NCBI RefSeq assembly: GCF_006476605.1
Contig: NZ_ML636815.1
Coordinates: 1-50,561 of the forward strand
DNA: 50,561 nt
Direction of reading: 5' to 3'
From: Brucella gallinifaecis
Lineage (GTDB): Bacteria; Pseudomonadota; Alphaproteobacteria; Rhizobiales; Rhizobiaceae
Shown: positions 9,111 to 17,715 of the stretch, piece by piece
How positions within the stretch are numbered: the first letter of the stretch is position 1
How the letters are laid out: every line of letters begins with the position of its first letter
Notes under the pieces: model-generated
Database searches by the model: none
What the model saw: only the letters and a program-made list of their open reading frames with translations
Told to the model about the DNA's origin: nothing
Program-made: the position numbers and the translations under genes

Positions 9111-9785
9111 CTATAGAAAATACTCCGGCCTCTCCTGCTCGATGACGGGAAGATCGATCAGAATCCCTTGCAGGTGCTGCCGCATAAATTGTTCAGCCCG
9201 CGCAGCATCTCCCGTTGCAATGGCTTCAACAACGTCACGATGCTGGGCAATCAGGCGGGCAACCGGAAAATGCATACTTGAAAGAAAACGCACCCGATCC
9301 ATCTGCGCTTTCATCTCAACCACAACGCGCCAGGCTTTCCCTTTGTCAGCTCCTTCAGCCATGGTGCGGTGAAATATTTCGTCAGCATCCATGAAATCCC
9401 GAGCTGAACCGCCAATGAGTTCTTCCTGACGAACGAGTTGCATCCGCAGCTCTCTCACAAGCGCCTCGTCCGGTGCCCGGGCCAGAAGCTTGACAATGTC
9501 GGCTTCAACAGCTTCGCGCACAAAACGCGCATCCATGACAGCCTGAAGTGAGATTTTCGCGACAAAGGTTCCCCGCTGCGGACGAACTTCAAGCAGACCC
9601 TCATTGGCCAGCGTAATAAACGCCTCGCGAACAGGCTGGCGGCTGACACCATATTGTTGCGCCACTTCAGCCTCGGAAATCCGCGTACCGGGCGATAATG
9701 CATTATCAATGATGGCCGCCCGCAATGCAGCATATAGCTGATCCACCACACTGACGTGCTTTGGGCGCAACAATGAGCTTTGCAT
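9111..9785 (-). CDS. GntR family regulator with FCD effector domain
   Basis: A 224-residue repressor of the FadR subfamily. The N-terminal winged helix (about residues 8-75) includes LSPGTRISEAEVAQQYGVSR and PVREAFITLANEGLLE. The C-terminal helical FCD domain has the His and Asp residues that usually bind a metal and a carboxylate ligand (DADEIFHRTM, AQHRDVVEAI, FMRQHL). A Met seven residues upstream (9806) is possible, but GAGGAGG lies six bases before the ATG at 9785, which I choose. It is the promoter-proximal member of the leftward sugar-acid operon and is probably its regulator, with a hexonate or hexuronate as inducer. Confidence 0.92.
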   Translation of the reverse strand: MQSSLLRPKHVSVVDQLYAALRAAIIDNALSPGTRISEAEVAQQYGVSRQPVREAFITLANEGLLEVRPQRGTFVAKISLQAVMDARFVREAVEADIVKLLARAPDEALVRELRMQLVRQEELIGGSARDFMDADEIFHRTMAEGADKGKAWRVVVEMKAQMDRVRFLSSMHFPVARLIAQHRDVVEAIATGDAARAEQFMRQHLQGILIDLPVIEQERPEYFL

Positions 9786-9809
9786 GATTTCCTCCTCAAT
9801 TTTCATTAT

Positions 9810-9825
9810 ACCATACTACCATACC
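9810..9825. promoter_or_regulatory. Tandem repeat of ACCATAC upstream of the GntR gene
   Basis: ACCATACT followed directly by ACCATACC, 25 to 40 bases upstream of the GntR start codon. The position overlaps where the promoter or 5' leader of the regulator should be, so it may be an autoregulatory site. It does not match the 9081-9094 palindrome. Confidence 0.3.
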
Positions 9826-10269
9826 AGTCAATACAGAGATATGTTCAATTGACCGGTGCCATTGCTCTACGCCGGTTGAAAAGAAACGGATAGGTTCGGC
9901 ACAAATTGCACCGGTAGTAAGTAAAGATTTTCTGAAATGGGAAAAGTGGCGCCGTTACACCACACTTAATGTCATGGTGGCAATTGCAACACTTCGTATC
10001 AATTTTCTCAGCTGCCAGAAACCACTTTGTTCCTGCAATTTCTAATTTTTCCGCTGATCAGAGCCCAGTGCGTTGCAAAAACGTTATCGCTGGATGAAAA
10101 GTAATGTTGCTCAAAGTTGCCTGAGTTTCACCGAATGGCTTTAACACTTATGAGCTTCATACCATGTGGCAGCGCTTCACATCATGGTTGTTACATTTTG
10201 CGCTGCGGTTAATAAAGTAAATATCAAGGGTCTTGGTCGCTATTTTAAAATAAGACAAATAAGATGTAT
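9826..10269. other. Intergenic stretch without a recognisable gene
   Basis: About 440 bases between the GntR regulator and the aldehyde dehydrogenase 3' end. Open frames here are short or run into the antisense of the dehydrogenase gene, with no plausible ribosome binding site. It should contain the promoter of the sugar-acid operon at its left end. I see no RNA gene or repeat, though a small RNA cannot be excluded by eye. Confidence 0.5.
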
Positions 10270-10298
10270 GCAACGGCGCTTTTCAATAACGCCGTTGC
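10270..10298 (-). terminator. Hairpin downstream of the aldehyde dehydrogenase gene
   Basis: A perfect 9-base-pair GC-rich stem (10270-10278 with 10290-10298) and 11-base loop, starting 19 bases after the dehydrogenase stop. The T tract on the minus strand is poor, so it may act as a 3' stabiliser rather than a strong terminator. Confidence 0.5.
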
Positions 10299-10316
10299 TT
10301 GTTTATTATATAAAGA

Positions 10317-11831
10317 CTATTCGAAATCTTCTGGCAAAAGATCTTTCGGGAAATTCTGATAGGAAACAGGGCGCAGGAAGCGACGGATCGACATGGTGCC
10401 TACGCTGGTTGCTCCAAAGTTTGTCGAGGCCGGGTATGGTCCGCCATGAACCATTGAGTCAACCACTTCAACACCAGTTGGAAAACCGTTGACGAGAACG
10501 CGGCCTGCCTTGCGTTCCAGAACGGGCAGAAGCTTTTGTGCCTCACCAATATCGCCAGCATCCATGTGGATGGTAGCAGTCAGCTGACCTTCAAAGCCGC
10601 GTGCAAGCTTTTCCATTTCATCAACAGAACCGACGCGCACAACCAGACCGAGAGGCCCGAATACTTCCTCACCCAGAGCATGATCGGAAAGGAAACGCTC
10701 GCCTGTTGTTTCAAAAAGGTTTGGTGAAGCCTGACGGCCTTTTGACTGAGTTTCATAAAGTGGCTTGACGGCATTGCGTGTATCAAAACGCTCTTTACCC
10801 TCATGATATGCCTGCGCAATACCGTCCGTCAGCATGGTTTGCGGAGCGACCTTCTTGAGACCTTCAACGGTCGCTGCTGTAAATCGGTCAGCATCTGCTC
10901 CGTCGAGCACAACAGCGATGCCAGGATTGGTGCAGAACTGGCCTGCACCCATGGTCAGCGAACCAGCCCAGCCTTGTCCTAGTGTTTCGGCGCGTGCCTT
11001 CATTGCTTCTGGCAACATAAACATTGGATTGACTGAACCAAGTTCACCAAAGAATGGAATTGGCTCAGGACGTGCCGCACAAAGATCGAACAGTGCACGA
11101 CCTCCCGCAAGCGAACCTGTAAAGCCTACAGCTTTGATATAGGGGTTCTGAACCAGTGCATGACCGACATCACGGCGACCTCCCTGGATAAGCGAGAACA
11201 CGCCCGGATGGATACCGGTCTTTTTGATCGCAGCTTCAATAGCCTGTGCTACGATTTCACCCGTTCCCGGATGTGCTGAATGGCCTTTTACAACCACGGG
11301 GCAACCCGCAGCAAGGGCGGCTGCGGTATCGCCGCCAGCGGTTGAAAATGCCATCGGGAAGTTTGATGCGCCAAAAACCGCTACAGGTCCGATTGGACGC
11401 TGAACCAGACGGATTTCAGGGCGTGGTGCCGGCTGGCGATCAGGTAGCGCTGCATCAAAGCGGCGATCAAGATAGTCACCTTTTTCAATATGATCAGCAA
11501 ACAATCGCAGTTGGCCGGTGGTGCGCCCGGTTTCACCTTGAAGACGGGCTTCTGGCAAACCGGTTTCCTGCGAGCCGATCACCACAATATCAGCAATGCG
11601 CGATTCAATTTCGTCAGCAATTGTGCGCAGGAATGTAGCTCGCTCTGCGCGCGTTGAATAGCCATAAGACCAGAAAGCATCTTCTGCTGCTTCGCAGGCC
11701 TGTTTCACCAGGTCGACTGTACCGACTGCAAACGAGTGGGCTGGCCCGGTCGCTGGTGAAGATTCAAAAGTGCCAGCTCCATCGAGCCATTCACCAGCAA
11801 CAAGGTGTTTTCCTTTAGGTATAAAGGCCAT
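10317..11831 (-). CDS. Aldehyde dehydrogenase, 2-ketoglutarate semialdehyde dehydrogenase type
   Basis: A 504-residue NAD(P)-dependent aldehyde dehydrogenase. The cofactor region has FGASNFPMAFSTAGGDTAAA; the general-base Glu is in PFFGELGSVNP and the catalytic Cys in GAGQFCTNPG. These variants are characteristic of the subgroup that oxidises 2-ketoglutarate semialdehyde at the end of hydroxyproline, glucarate or pentonate catabolism. AGGAGG precedes the ATG. The gene is divergent from an Ldh-family reductase, a pairing that favours hydroxyproline-type degradation; other genes of that pathway (epimerase, D-amino-acid oxidase, deaminase) are not nearby. Confidence 0.85.
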   Translation of the reverse strand: MAFIPKGKHLVAGEWLDGAGTFESSPATGPAHSFAVGTVDLVKQACEAAEDAFWSYGYSTRAERATFLRTIADEIESRIADIVVIGSQETGLPEARLQGETGRTTGQLRLFADHIEKGDYLDRRFDAALPDRQPAPRPEIRLVQRPIGPVAVFGASNFPMAFSTAGGDTAAALAAGCPVVVKGHSAHPGTGEIVAQAIEAAIKKTGIHPGVFSLIQGGRRDVGHALVQNPYIKAVGFTGSLAGGRALFDLCAARPEPIPFFGELGSVNPMFMLPEAMKARAETLGQGWAGSLTMGAGQFCTNPGIAVVLDGADADRFTAATVEGLKKVAPQTMLTDGIAQAYHEGKERFDTRNAVKPLYETQSKGRQASPNLFETTGERFLSDHALGEEVFGPLGLVVRVGSVDEMEKLARGFEGQLTATIHMDAGDIGEAQKLLPVLERKAGRVLVNGFPTGVEVVDSMVHGGPYPASTNFGATSVGTMSIRRFLRPVSYQNFPKDLLPEDFE

Positions 11832-11907
11832 TCGTTCATCCTCCTGTAGAAATCGATGTGCAATTTAGGCCGTGTTTGGCTGCATCTAAATTGCATTTGC
11901 CTAATGA

Positions 11908-11934
11908 TTGTATATCCTGAATCTTTGTATACAG
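11908..11934. promoter_or_regulatory. Two TTGTATA half sites in the divergent promoter region
   Basis: TTGTATA occurs at 11908 and again 17 bases later at 11925, where it continues as the near-palindrome TTGTATACAG (inner TGTATACA is perfect). The sites are about 77 bases before the dehydrogenase start and 65 before the reductase start. The shape resembles FCD-type GntR operators, but no such regulator is adjacent; control from elsewhere is inferred. Confidence 0.4.
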
Positions 11935-11998
11935 TGTGTGCGCAGATATCAATTGTTTGTGGGCTCTTCCCGCCGGGCAAAGTTATGAAAGATGCATG

Positions 11999-13036
11999 AT
12001 GAGCGAAACTACCATACTGAGCATTTCCAAGCTTCACGAACGCGTAGAGGCCATTTTTCGTAAGGCAGGTTTAAATGCCATACAAGCCGGGGCCGTTGCT
12101 CGTGTGATTGTTGCGGGCGAACGTGATCACTGCAAATCTCATGGCATATATCGTATTGAAGGTGCGCTTCGCACAGTCAAGGCGGGGAAGGTCAAAGCAG
12201 ACGCAATTCCTGAAATTGTAAATGATGAAGCCTCCGGTATTGTGCGGGTTAATGCAAATTACGGTTTTGCGAATCCCGCTTTTGAATTAGGTGTACCAGT
12301 TCTTGCCGAGCGTGCACGTAAAAATGGTATCGCAGCGCTTGTTATCAATGACTGCACGCATTTTTCAGCACTCTGGCCGGAAGTTGAAGAGCTAACGAAT
12401 GAAGGGCTGGCTGCCATTGTCATGTGTCCAAGCTATGCAACAGTAGCGCCTACCGGTGGAAACAAGCCGTTGCTTGGCACCAATCCTTTTGCTTTTGGCT
12501 GGCCGCGCAAGGACACTCCGCCTTACGTCTTTGATTTTGCGACCTCTGTTGCAGCACGAGGCGAGATAGAATTGCATCGCCGCGCTGGTAAGCAATTACC
12601 GGAAGGCTGGGCTATTGATGCAGACGGTAACCCAACGACCGACCCGGAAATTGCACTTGCGGGTGCCATGTTACCGTTTGGTGGGCATAAGGGATCAGCA
12701 ATCAGCACAATGGTTGAATTGCTGGCTGCTATTATGATTGGCGATCTGACCAGCCCGGAAGTGCTGGATTTTCTGGGTACGACGACATTGTCACCAGTTC
12801 ATGGTGAACTCATAATTGCATTTTCACCGGAAGCTTTTGCAAAAGGGCGCTCTGGCGATCCGTTCGTCCGTGCGGAAAACTTCTTCGAGGCAATTGTTGG
12901 TCAGGGCGCACGTTTGCCATCACAGCGCCGTTTCAAGGCGCGTGCGGAATCGGAAATTGAAGGCGTGCGACTTACAAAAGCAGAAATTGACCAGCTCGAT
13001 TATCTATTAGAGAAGGGTCTGGACGCAATTCATTAA
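11999..13036 (+). CDS. Ldh family (malate/L-lactate dehydrogenase type 2) oxidoreductase, probable cyclic imine reductase
   Basis: A 345-residue NAD(P)H enzyme of the family that includes ureidoglycolate dehydrogenase and delta-1-piperideine/pyrroline-2-carboxylate reductase. Visible landmarks are HGIYRIEGALRTVKAGKV, the active-site His in NDCTHFSALWPEVE, the glycine-rich PTGGNKPLLGTNPFAFGWPR and PFGGHKGSAISTMVELLA. The HFSALWPEVE form resembles the imine reductases that turn pyrroline-2-carboxylate into L-proline, used in trans-3-hydroxyproline breakdown. Start sites at 11996 and 11999 are adjacent ATGs; the frame also extends upstream to a GTG without a binding site. A malate or other 2-hydroxyacid dehydrogenase role cannot be excluded. 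Confidence 0.8.
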   Translation: MSETTILSISKLHERVEAIFRKAGLNAIQAGAVARVIVAGERDHCKSHGIYRIEGALRTVKAGKVKADAIPEIVNDEASGIVRVNANYGFANPAFELGVPVLAERARKNGIAALVINDCTHFSALWPEVEELTNEGLAAIVMCPSYATVAPTGGNKPLLGTNPFAFGWPRKDTPPYVFDFATSVAARGEIELHRRAGKQLPEGWAIDADGNPTTDPEIALAGAMLPFGGHKGSAISTMVELLAAIMIGDLTSPEVLDFLGTTTLSPVHGELIIAFSPEAFAKGRSGDPFVRAENFFEAIVGQGARLPSQRRFKARAESEIEGVRLTKAEIDQLDYLLEKGLDAIH

Positions 13037-13053
13037 ATAGACTTTGAAATCCA

Positions 13054-13065
13054 GGGTCCTGACCC
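13054..13065. repeat. GGGTC-CT-GACCC palindrome, copy 1
   Basis: A short inverted repeat with two-base centre, 18 bases after the reductase stop. Related palindromes occur at 15653-15670 and 42105-42128, each time at a gene end. Confidence 0.55.
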
Positions 13066-13067
13066 CT

Positions 13068-13098
13068 GATACACTGCGTTTCTTTATGGCAGTGTATC
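13068..13098 (+). terminator. Intrinsic terminator after the Ldh-family gene
   Basis: A perfect 10-base-pair stem (13068-13077 with 13089-13098) and 11-base loop, followed by AATTTTG. A second GC-rich hairpin follows at 13109-13130. Confidence 0.65.
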
Positions 13099-13108
13099 AA
13101 TTTTGCGG

Positions 13109-13130
13109 ACCTCCTCTTCCAGGAGGAGGT
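13109..13130. terminator. Second hairpin, 8-bp stem
   Basis: Stem 13109-13116 with 13123-13130 (ACCTCCTC/GAGGAGGT), six-base loop and a short T run. It may back up the preceding terminator on the plus strand. It lies 109 bases beyond the metallopeptidase stop on the minus strand. Confidence 0.5.
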
Positions 13131-13238
13131 TTTGCGCTTTATTGACTAAAGGATGAGCTGAGCCGGCAACTGTTCAGTTTCAGGAGGACAGCGGAGTTTT
13201 GCAGCAGAAGCGTGATCATCCAAATCAGTAATGAGACG

Positions 13239-13712
13239 TTATTCAGCCTGCGCTTCAAGCGCTTCCATATCGTCATCTGAAAGACCGAAATGGTGGCCGA
13301 TTTCATGGATTAATATATGAGTGATGACGTCGCCGAGAGTTTCTTCATTCTCAGACCAATAATCCAGAATTGCGCGCCGGAAAAGTGTGATACGGTTTGG
13401 GCTTTCGGCATTTTGCAAACTAAATCGTTCACCAATGCCGGCACCTTCAAATAGACCCAGAAGATCAAAAGGCGTTTCCAGACCCATATCTTCGACGATC
13501 TGCTCTTCGGGAAAGTCCGAAATCTGGATAATGATGTCGCCGCAAAGCGCACGAAATTCCTGCGGAAGATGCGCAAGCGCTTCGATCGCTATCGATTCCA
13601 CTTCATCAAGCGAGGGCGAAAGACGTCCCGCCCAGTCACCGCTTTGATCTTCTCGGGCCATTTCAGCCAACCGTGTCCTATTCAATGGTTCAGGCCACCG
13701 CGCATAGGTCAA
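13239..13712 (-). CDS. Small zinc metallopeptidase-like protein (DUF1025/zincin-like family)
   Basis: A 157-residue cytoplasmic protein of the short zincin-like family. The HExxH zinc motif is seen as HEIGHHFGLSDDDME near the C-terminus, and the family stretch TLFRRAILDYW lies about 25 residues before it. There is no signal peptide. No well-established substrate is known for this family. It begins 21 bases after the leuD stop and is probably co-transcribed with it. Confidence 0.88.
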   Translation of the reverse strand: MTYARWPEPLNRTRLAEMAREDQSGDWAGRLSPSLDEVESIAIEALAHLPQEFRALCGDIIIQISDFPEEQIVEDMGLETPFDLLGLFEGAGIGERFSLQNAESPNRITLFRRAILDYWSENEETLGDVITHILIHEIGHHFGLSDDDMEALEAQAE

Positions 13713-13733
13713 AAGTGCACAACGCCATTTCCA

Positions 13734-14339
13734 TTATGCCCAGGGACGCTGTTGAACGTTCTTGGCCTCAAATGTATCGATGTTTGTCACTTTTTCCATT
13801 GTCAGGCCAATGTCATCCAGGCCATTGAGCAGGCAGTGGCGTTTGAAATCATCCAGATCAAATGCAATCGAGCCACCATCGGGACCGTGAATTTCTTTTG
13901 TTTCAAGATCGATAGTCAAGGTGGCGTTGGCACCACGTGATGCATCGTCCATCAGCTTGTCGAGATCTTCCTGACTGACCTTGATCGGCAGGATGCCATT
14001 CTTGAAGCAGTTATTGTAGAAGATATCAGCGAAAGATGTCGAGATCACGCAGCGGATACCGAAATCGAGGAGCGCCCATGGTGCATGCTCCCGCGAGGAG
14101 CCGCATCCGAAATTATCACCTGCAACAAGGATCTGCGCATTGCGATAGCCGGGTTTGTTAAGCACGAAATCCGGATTTTCAGTTCCGTCTTCATTAAAGC
14201 GCATTTCGGCAAAAAGCCCCTTGCTCAAACCTGTACGCTTGATCGTCTTTAGATAATCTTTCGGGATAATCATATCCGTATCGATATTGACGATTGGCAG
14301 GGGGGCGGCGACGCCCGTGAGCTTGGTGAACTTGTCCAT
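13734..14339 (-). CDS. leuD: 3-isopropylmalate dehydratase small subunit
   Basis: The swivelling-domain subunit of isopropylmalate isomerase, which interconverts 2- and 3-isopropylmalate in leucine synthesis together with LeuC (not in this window). The 201-residue length is normal. The N-terminus has [15 protein letters not shown], and the substrate-loop motif [16 protein letters not shown] is intact. The gene is divergent from the CitE-like lyase. Confidence 0.97.
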   Translation of the reverse strand: MDKFTKLTGVAAPLPIVNIDTDMIIPKDYLKTIKRTGLSKGLFAEMRFNEDGTENPDFVLNKPGYRNAQILVAGDNFGCGSSREHAPWALLDFGIRCVISTSFADIFYNNCFKNGILPIKVSQEDLDKLMDDASRGANATLTIDLETKEIHGPDGGSIAFDLDDFKRHCLLNGLDDIGLTMEKVTNIDTFEAKNVQQRPWA

Positions 14340-14520
14340 GTTCCTGACCTGTCGGTTGGGTATTGTAAATTGACAGTCTGATTTACATCAGCATAGCACA
14401 GAGTCAATCTTTGAGGCGGAAAGTGCCCAATAGGTCGCAACCCTGTTGCTTTCATGTCTGAGCATATAATGCTTCTTTGAAGTGCTTGCACAAGGCTGCC
14501 GTTCGGTGCACAAATCGGGT

Positions 14521-15390
14521 ATGAAAACCATTGCTCGTTCCCGCCGCTCCGTCTTGTTTGTACCTGCATCTAATCCTCGTGCACTTGAAAAGTCGCTGGT
14601 GCTTGAAGCGGACTGCATCATTTATGATCTGGAAGATTCTGTCGCGCCAGAGAGTAAAAATGCGGCGCGTGAAGCACTGGTCGCGCATTTTGGTGCACAT
14701 CCGCAGGTTGGCTTCGAACGTATCGTGCGTGTCAATGCACATGATACGCTATGGGGTAATGCCGATATGATTGCGGCAGCATCGGCTGGTGCAGACGCGA
14801 TTTTATTGCCCAAGGTTGAGCGGCCGCAGGATGTTATTGATGCAGCCAGCCTGCTTGATCGTCATGATGCGGATCCTGCAATGCGTATATGGGCGATGAT
14901 CGAAACGCCACGCGGTATTCTTAATGCGGATGAAATTGCAATTCTGGGGCATCGGTCTGCGGCGCGTCTTGGCTGTTTTGTGGTGGGGCCAAACGATATC
15001 GCTCTTGCAACAGGGGTGCGCAGCCAGGCGGGACGACCTTATCTGGTTCCGTGGCTGATGCAGATATTGCTGGCTGCACGTGCTGGCGGCATTGATATTC
15101 TGGATGGCGTTTATAATAATTTTCGCGATAGCATTGGTTTCGAGGCTGAATGTCAGCAGGGGGCCGCAATGGGTTTTGACGGGAAAACACTCATTCATCC
15201 CTCACAAATTGAAACGGCCAATCGTGCTTTTTCGCCATCTGATAAAGATGTGGCTTATGCCCGTGCGGTGGTTGCTGTATTTGAACAGCCGGAGAATGCA
15301 GATAAAGGCGTTGTTTCTCTGGAAGGCCAGATGGTTGAGCGTTTGCATCTTGAAATGGCCAAGCGTGTTCTTGCTAAAATAAAGTCGTAA
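14521..15390 (+). CDS. HpcH/HpaI aldolase/citrate lyase family protein (CitE-like)
   Basis: A 289-residue TIM-barrel lyase or thioesterase of the CitE/malyl-CoA group. It opens with RSVLFVPASNPRALEKS, binds Mg through a Glu in AMIETPRGI and an Asp near YDLEDSV, and carries GPNDIALATG and the late block GKTLIHPSQIETAN. The family splits (or hydrolyses) CoA esters such as malyl-CoA, methylmalyl-CoA or citramalyl-CoA; the substrate is not decidable here. I use the ATG at 14521; a TTG 39 bases upstream extends the frame without family similarity. A DUF1737 gene follows 21 bases later. Confidence 0.88.
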   Translation: MKTIARSRRSVLFVPASNPRALEKSLVLEADCIIYDLEDSVAPESKNAAREALVAHFGAHPQVGFERIVRVNAHDTLWGNADMIAAASAGADAILLPKVERPQDVIDAASLLDRHDADPAMRIWAMIETPRGILNADEIAILGHRSAARLGCFVVGPNDIALATGVRSQAGRPYLVPWLMQILLAARAGGIDILDGVYNNFRDSIGFEAECQQGAAMGFDGKTLIHPSQIETANRAFSPSDKDVAYARAVVAVFEQPENADKGVVSLEGQMVERLHLEMAKRVLAKIKS

Positions 15391-15411
15391 TTGCTGGAAG
15401 GACGAAAATTT

Positions 15412-15618
15412 ATGAAGCTGTATCGTTTTATCACCGGACCGGACGATTCCGCATTCTGCCATCGGGTCACAGCAGCATTGAACAAGGGTTGGCAGCTTCA
15501 TGGTTCGCCAACCTATGCATTTAATGCGGCAACTGGCACTATGCATTGTGGACAGCCGGTTATCAAGGAAGTTGAAGGCGTTGAATATACGCCGGATATC
15601 AAGCTGGGCGAATATTGA
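15412..15618 (+). CDS. DUF1737 domain protein
   Basis: A 68-residue soluble protein. The sequence KLYRFITGPDDSAFCHRVT, then LNKGWQLHGSPTYAFN, is the DUF1737 signature, which is mostly found as a stand-alone small protein. GGAAGGA lies before the ATG. It probably shares a transcript with the CitE-like gene; its function is unknown. Confidence 0.88.
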   Translation: MKLYRFITGPDDSAFCHRVTAALNKGWQLHGSPTYAFNAATGTMHCGQPVIKEVEGVEYTPDIKLGEY

Positions 15619-15627
15619 GAAGATAAA

Positions 15628-15649
15628 AAAGGCCGGTTTCCCGGCCTTT
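15628..15649. terminator. Bidirectional intrinsic terminator
   Basis: A 9-base-pair stem (15628-15636 with 15641-15649) with a four-base loop, A-rich on the left and T-rich on the right. It lies between the convergent DUF1737 and M3 peptidase genes and should serve both. Confidence 0.85.
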
Positions 15650-15652
15650 CTT

Positions 15653-15670
15653 TTAGGGTCGGGACCCTAA
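15653..15670. repeat. TTAGGGTC-GG-GACCCTAA palindrome, copy 2
   Basis: An 18-base inverted repeat that contains the stop codon of the M3 peptidase gene (TAG at 15667-15669 on the minus strand) and abuts the terminator. It is related to the copies at 13054 and 42105. Confidence 0.6.
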
Positions 15671-17715
15671 TTTAATCCACGTTTTTCAATCATTGCATCC
15701 GGGGTCGGCATTTTGCCGCGAAAGGCTTTGTAAAGCTCTTCCGGATCGCGGCTGCCGCCGGCCGAATAAATATATTGTTTGAGCTTTGCAGCCAATTCCG
15801 GGTTGAAGGCATCACCAGTTTCTTCAAAGGCCGAGAATGCATCTGCATCGAGCACTTCCGACCACATGTAGGAATAATAACCGGCGGAATAGCCGTCACC
15901 GGAGAAGACATGGGTGAAGTGTGGTGTGCGGTGGCGCATGATGATTGCATCAGGCATCGACAATTTTTCGAGCGTTGCTGTTTCAAAAGCCAAAGGGTCA
16001 GTGATTTTTTCTGTACCGGTATGAAATGCCATATCAACAAGTGCAGATGAGGTGAACTCGACCGTATTGAAGCCTGCATTGAATGAGCGTGCGGCCAATA
16101 GCTTGTTGAGCAATGCCTTTGGCATTGCTTCTCCGCTGCGATAATGCACGGCATATTTTTCGAGCACGCTCGGCACGGTCAGCCAATGTTCATAAAGCTG
16201 CGATGGTAATTCGACAAAATCACGTGAAACGGCGGTGCAGGAAATAGCTGGCCATGTCACTTCTGACAAAAGTCCATGCAATGCATGGCCGAATTCGTGA
16301 AACAGCGTGCGGGCATCATCAAGCGAAAGAAGCGCAGGCTCTCCCGCCTTTGGTTTTGCAAAATTCATGACATTATAGATGATCGGATTTTGCCCCTCAT
16401 CAAGCTTGTGGCTTGATTGCAATGCACTCATCCATGCGCCGGAACGCTTGGATGTACGGGAAAAATAGTCACCAAGAAAAAGGCCGCGTTCACTGCCATC
16501 GGCGTTCAGAACCTGAAAGACCCGAACGTCCGGGTGCCATGTGGCAATGTCTTTTTTCTCTTTAAAACGAATTCCGAAAAGACGGGTTGCGACATCGAAG
16601 CTTGCTTCAATGATTTTTTCAAGTTGCAGATAAGGCTTCAATTCCGCCTCGTCAAAAGCGAAACGTTCGGCGCGAAGCTTTTCGGCATAAAAACGCCAGT
16701 CCCAAGGCGCGACCTTGTGATTGTGACCATTGGCAGCGATAAGACGTTGGAGTTCAGCCTCTTCTTCACCAGCCTTCGCACGTGCCTTGACCCATACCGG
16801 CTCAAGCAGATCCATAACCGCTTTTGGCGTCTTGGCCATAGTGTCGTCAAGCTTGTAGGCAGCGAAATTAGCATAACCGAGCAGTTGCGCTTTGCGTTCC
16901 CGCAACTCCAGCATCTCACGTACAATTTCGCGATTATCGGTTTCGCCGCCATTTTCACCGCGTTGGCTCCATGCTTTGAAAGCCTGTTCACGCAATGCTC
17001 TGTTTTCCGAGAATGTCAGGAATGGTTCGACGATTGATCGCGATAATGTAACCGCCCATGCGTCTGGCTGGCCGCGCTCGGCGGCGGCACTCTGCATGGA
17101 ATTTTTCAGAAAATCCGGAAGGCCTGCAAGGTCGGCATCATTGGTAATGAATAACACCCAGCTTGATTCATCCTTCAAAACATTTTGCCCAAAACGTGCA
17201 CCAAGGCCAGCAAGCTTTTCATTAATGTCGGCGAGTTCTTTTTTTCCAGTTTCGTCAAGTCTGGCGCCAGAACGGACAAAGCCTTTCCATGTCTTTTCCA
17301 GTACACGTTTTGTTTGTGTATCCAGCCCGAGATGGTCGCGCTTCTCATAAAGCGTATCAACACGTGCAAACAGCTTCGGGTTCATCATAATATGCGAATA
17401 ATGACGCGACATTTTTGGTGCGATTTCCCGCTCCAGTGCCTGAATGCTATTGTTGGTGTGAGCGCCGGCACGCAGCCAGAAAATTGAAGAAATACGGTTA
17501 AGTGGCTTGCCGGAAAGCTGCAAGGCTTTGAGTGTGTTATCTATAGTTGGCGCGGCCGGGTCATTGATGATCGCTTCTATTTCGGCGAGGTTTGAAACAA
17601 GGGCCATATCAAAAGCACCAGCGAAATCTTCATCGCTGAAGGCTGTAAAATCCGGTAGGCCAAGTGGTCCGTTCCATTCGGTAAGCGCATGATTATAAGC
17701 TTGTTTTACGGACAT
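15667..17715 (-). CDS. M3 family oligopeptidase (thimet/Dcp/PrlC type)
   Basis: A cytoplasmic zinc endopeptidase or dipeptidyl carboxypeptidase of 682 residues that degrades short peptides, for example those released from proteolysis or signal peptides. The zinc motif is in LFHEFGHALHGLLSEVTW, and the third ligand lies in the family helix ending in CTAVSRDFVELPSQLYEHW. The block GYSAGYYSYMWSEVLDADAF with conserved Tyr residues helps substrate binding. There is no signal peptide. GGAG precedes the ATG. The length matches bacterial Dcp/PrlC proteins; I cannot separate these two activities by eye. Confidence 0.95.
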   Translation of the reverse strand: MSVKQAYNHALTEWNGPLGLPDFTAFSDEDFAGAFDMALVSNLAEIEAIINDPAAPTIDNTLKALQLSGKPLNRISSIFWLRAGAHTNNSIQALEREIAPKMSRHYSHIMMNPKLFARVDTLYEKRDHLGLDTQTKRVLEKTWKGFVRSGARLDETGKKELADINEKLAGLGARFGQNVLKDESSWVLFITNDADLAGLPDFLKNSMQSAAAERGQPDAWAVTLSRSIVEPFLTFSENRALREQAFKAWSQRGENGGETDNREIVREMLELRERKAQLLGYANFAAYKLDDTMAKTPKAVMDLLEPVWVKARAKAGEEEAELQRLIAANGHNHKVAPWDWRFYAEKLRAERFAFDEAELKPYLQLEKIIEASFDVATRLFGIRFKEKKDIATWHPDVRVFQVLNADGSERGLFLGDYFSRTSKRSGAWMSALQSSHKLDEGQNPIIYNVMNFAKPKAGEPALLSLDDARTLFHEFGHALHGLLSEVTWPAISCTAVSRDFVELPSQLYEHWLTVPSVLEKYAVHYRSGEAMPKALLNKLLAARSFNAGFNTVEFTSSALVDMAFHTGTEKITDPLAFETATLEKLSMPDAIIMRHRTPHFTHVFSGDGYSAGYYSYMWSEVLDADAFSAFEETGDAFNPELAAKLKQYIYSAGGSRDPEELYKAFRGKMPTPDAMIEKRGLN

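Noticed and set aside
10166-10492. A 108-codon plus-strand frame near the aldehyde dehydrogenase end
   Set aside because: More than half is antisense to the dehydrogenase gene, and it crosses the hairpin at 10270-10298.
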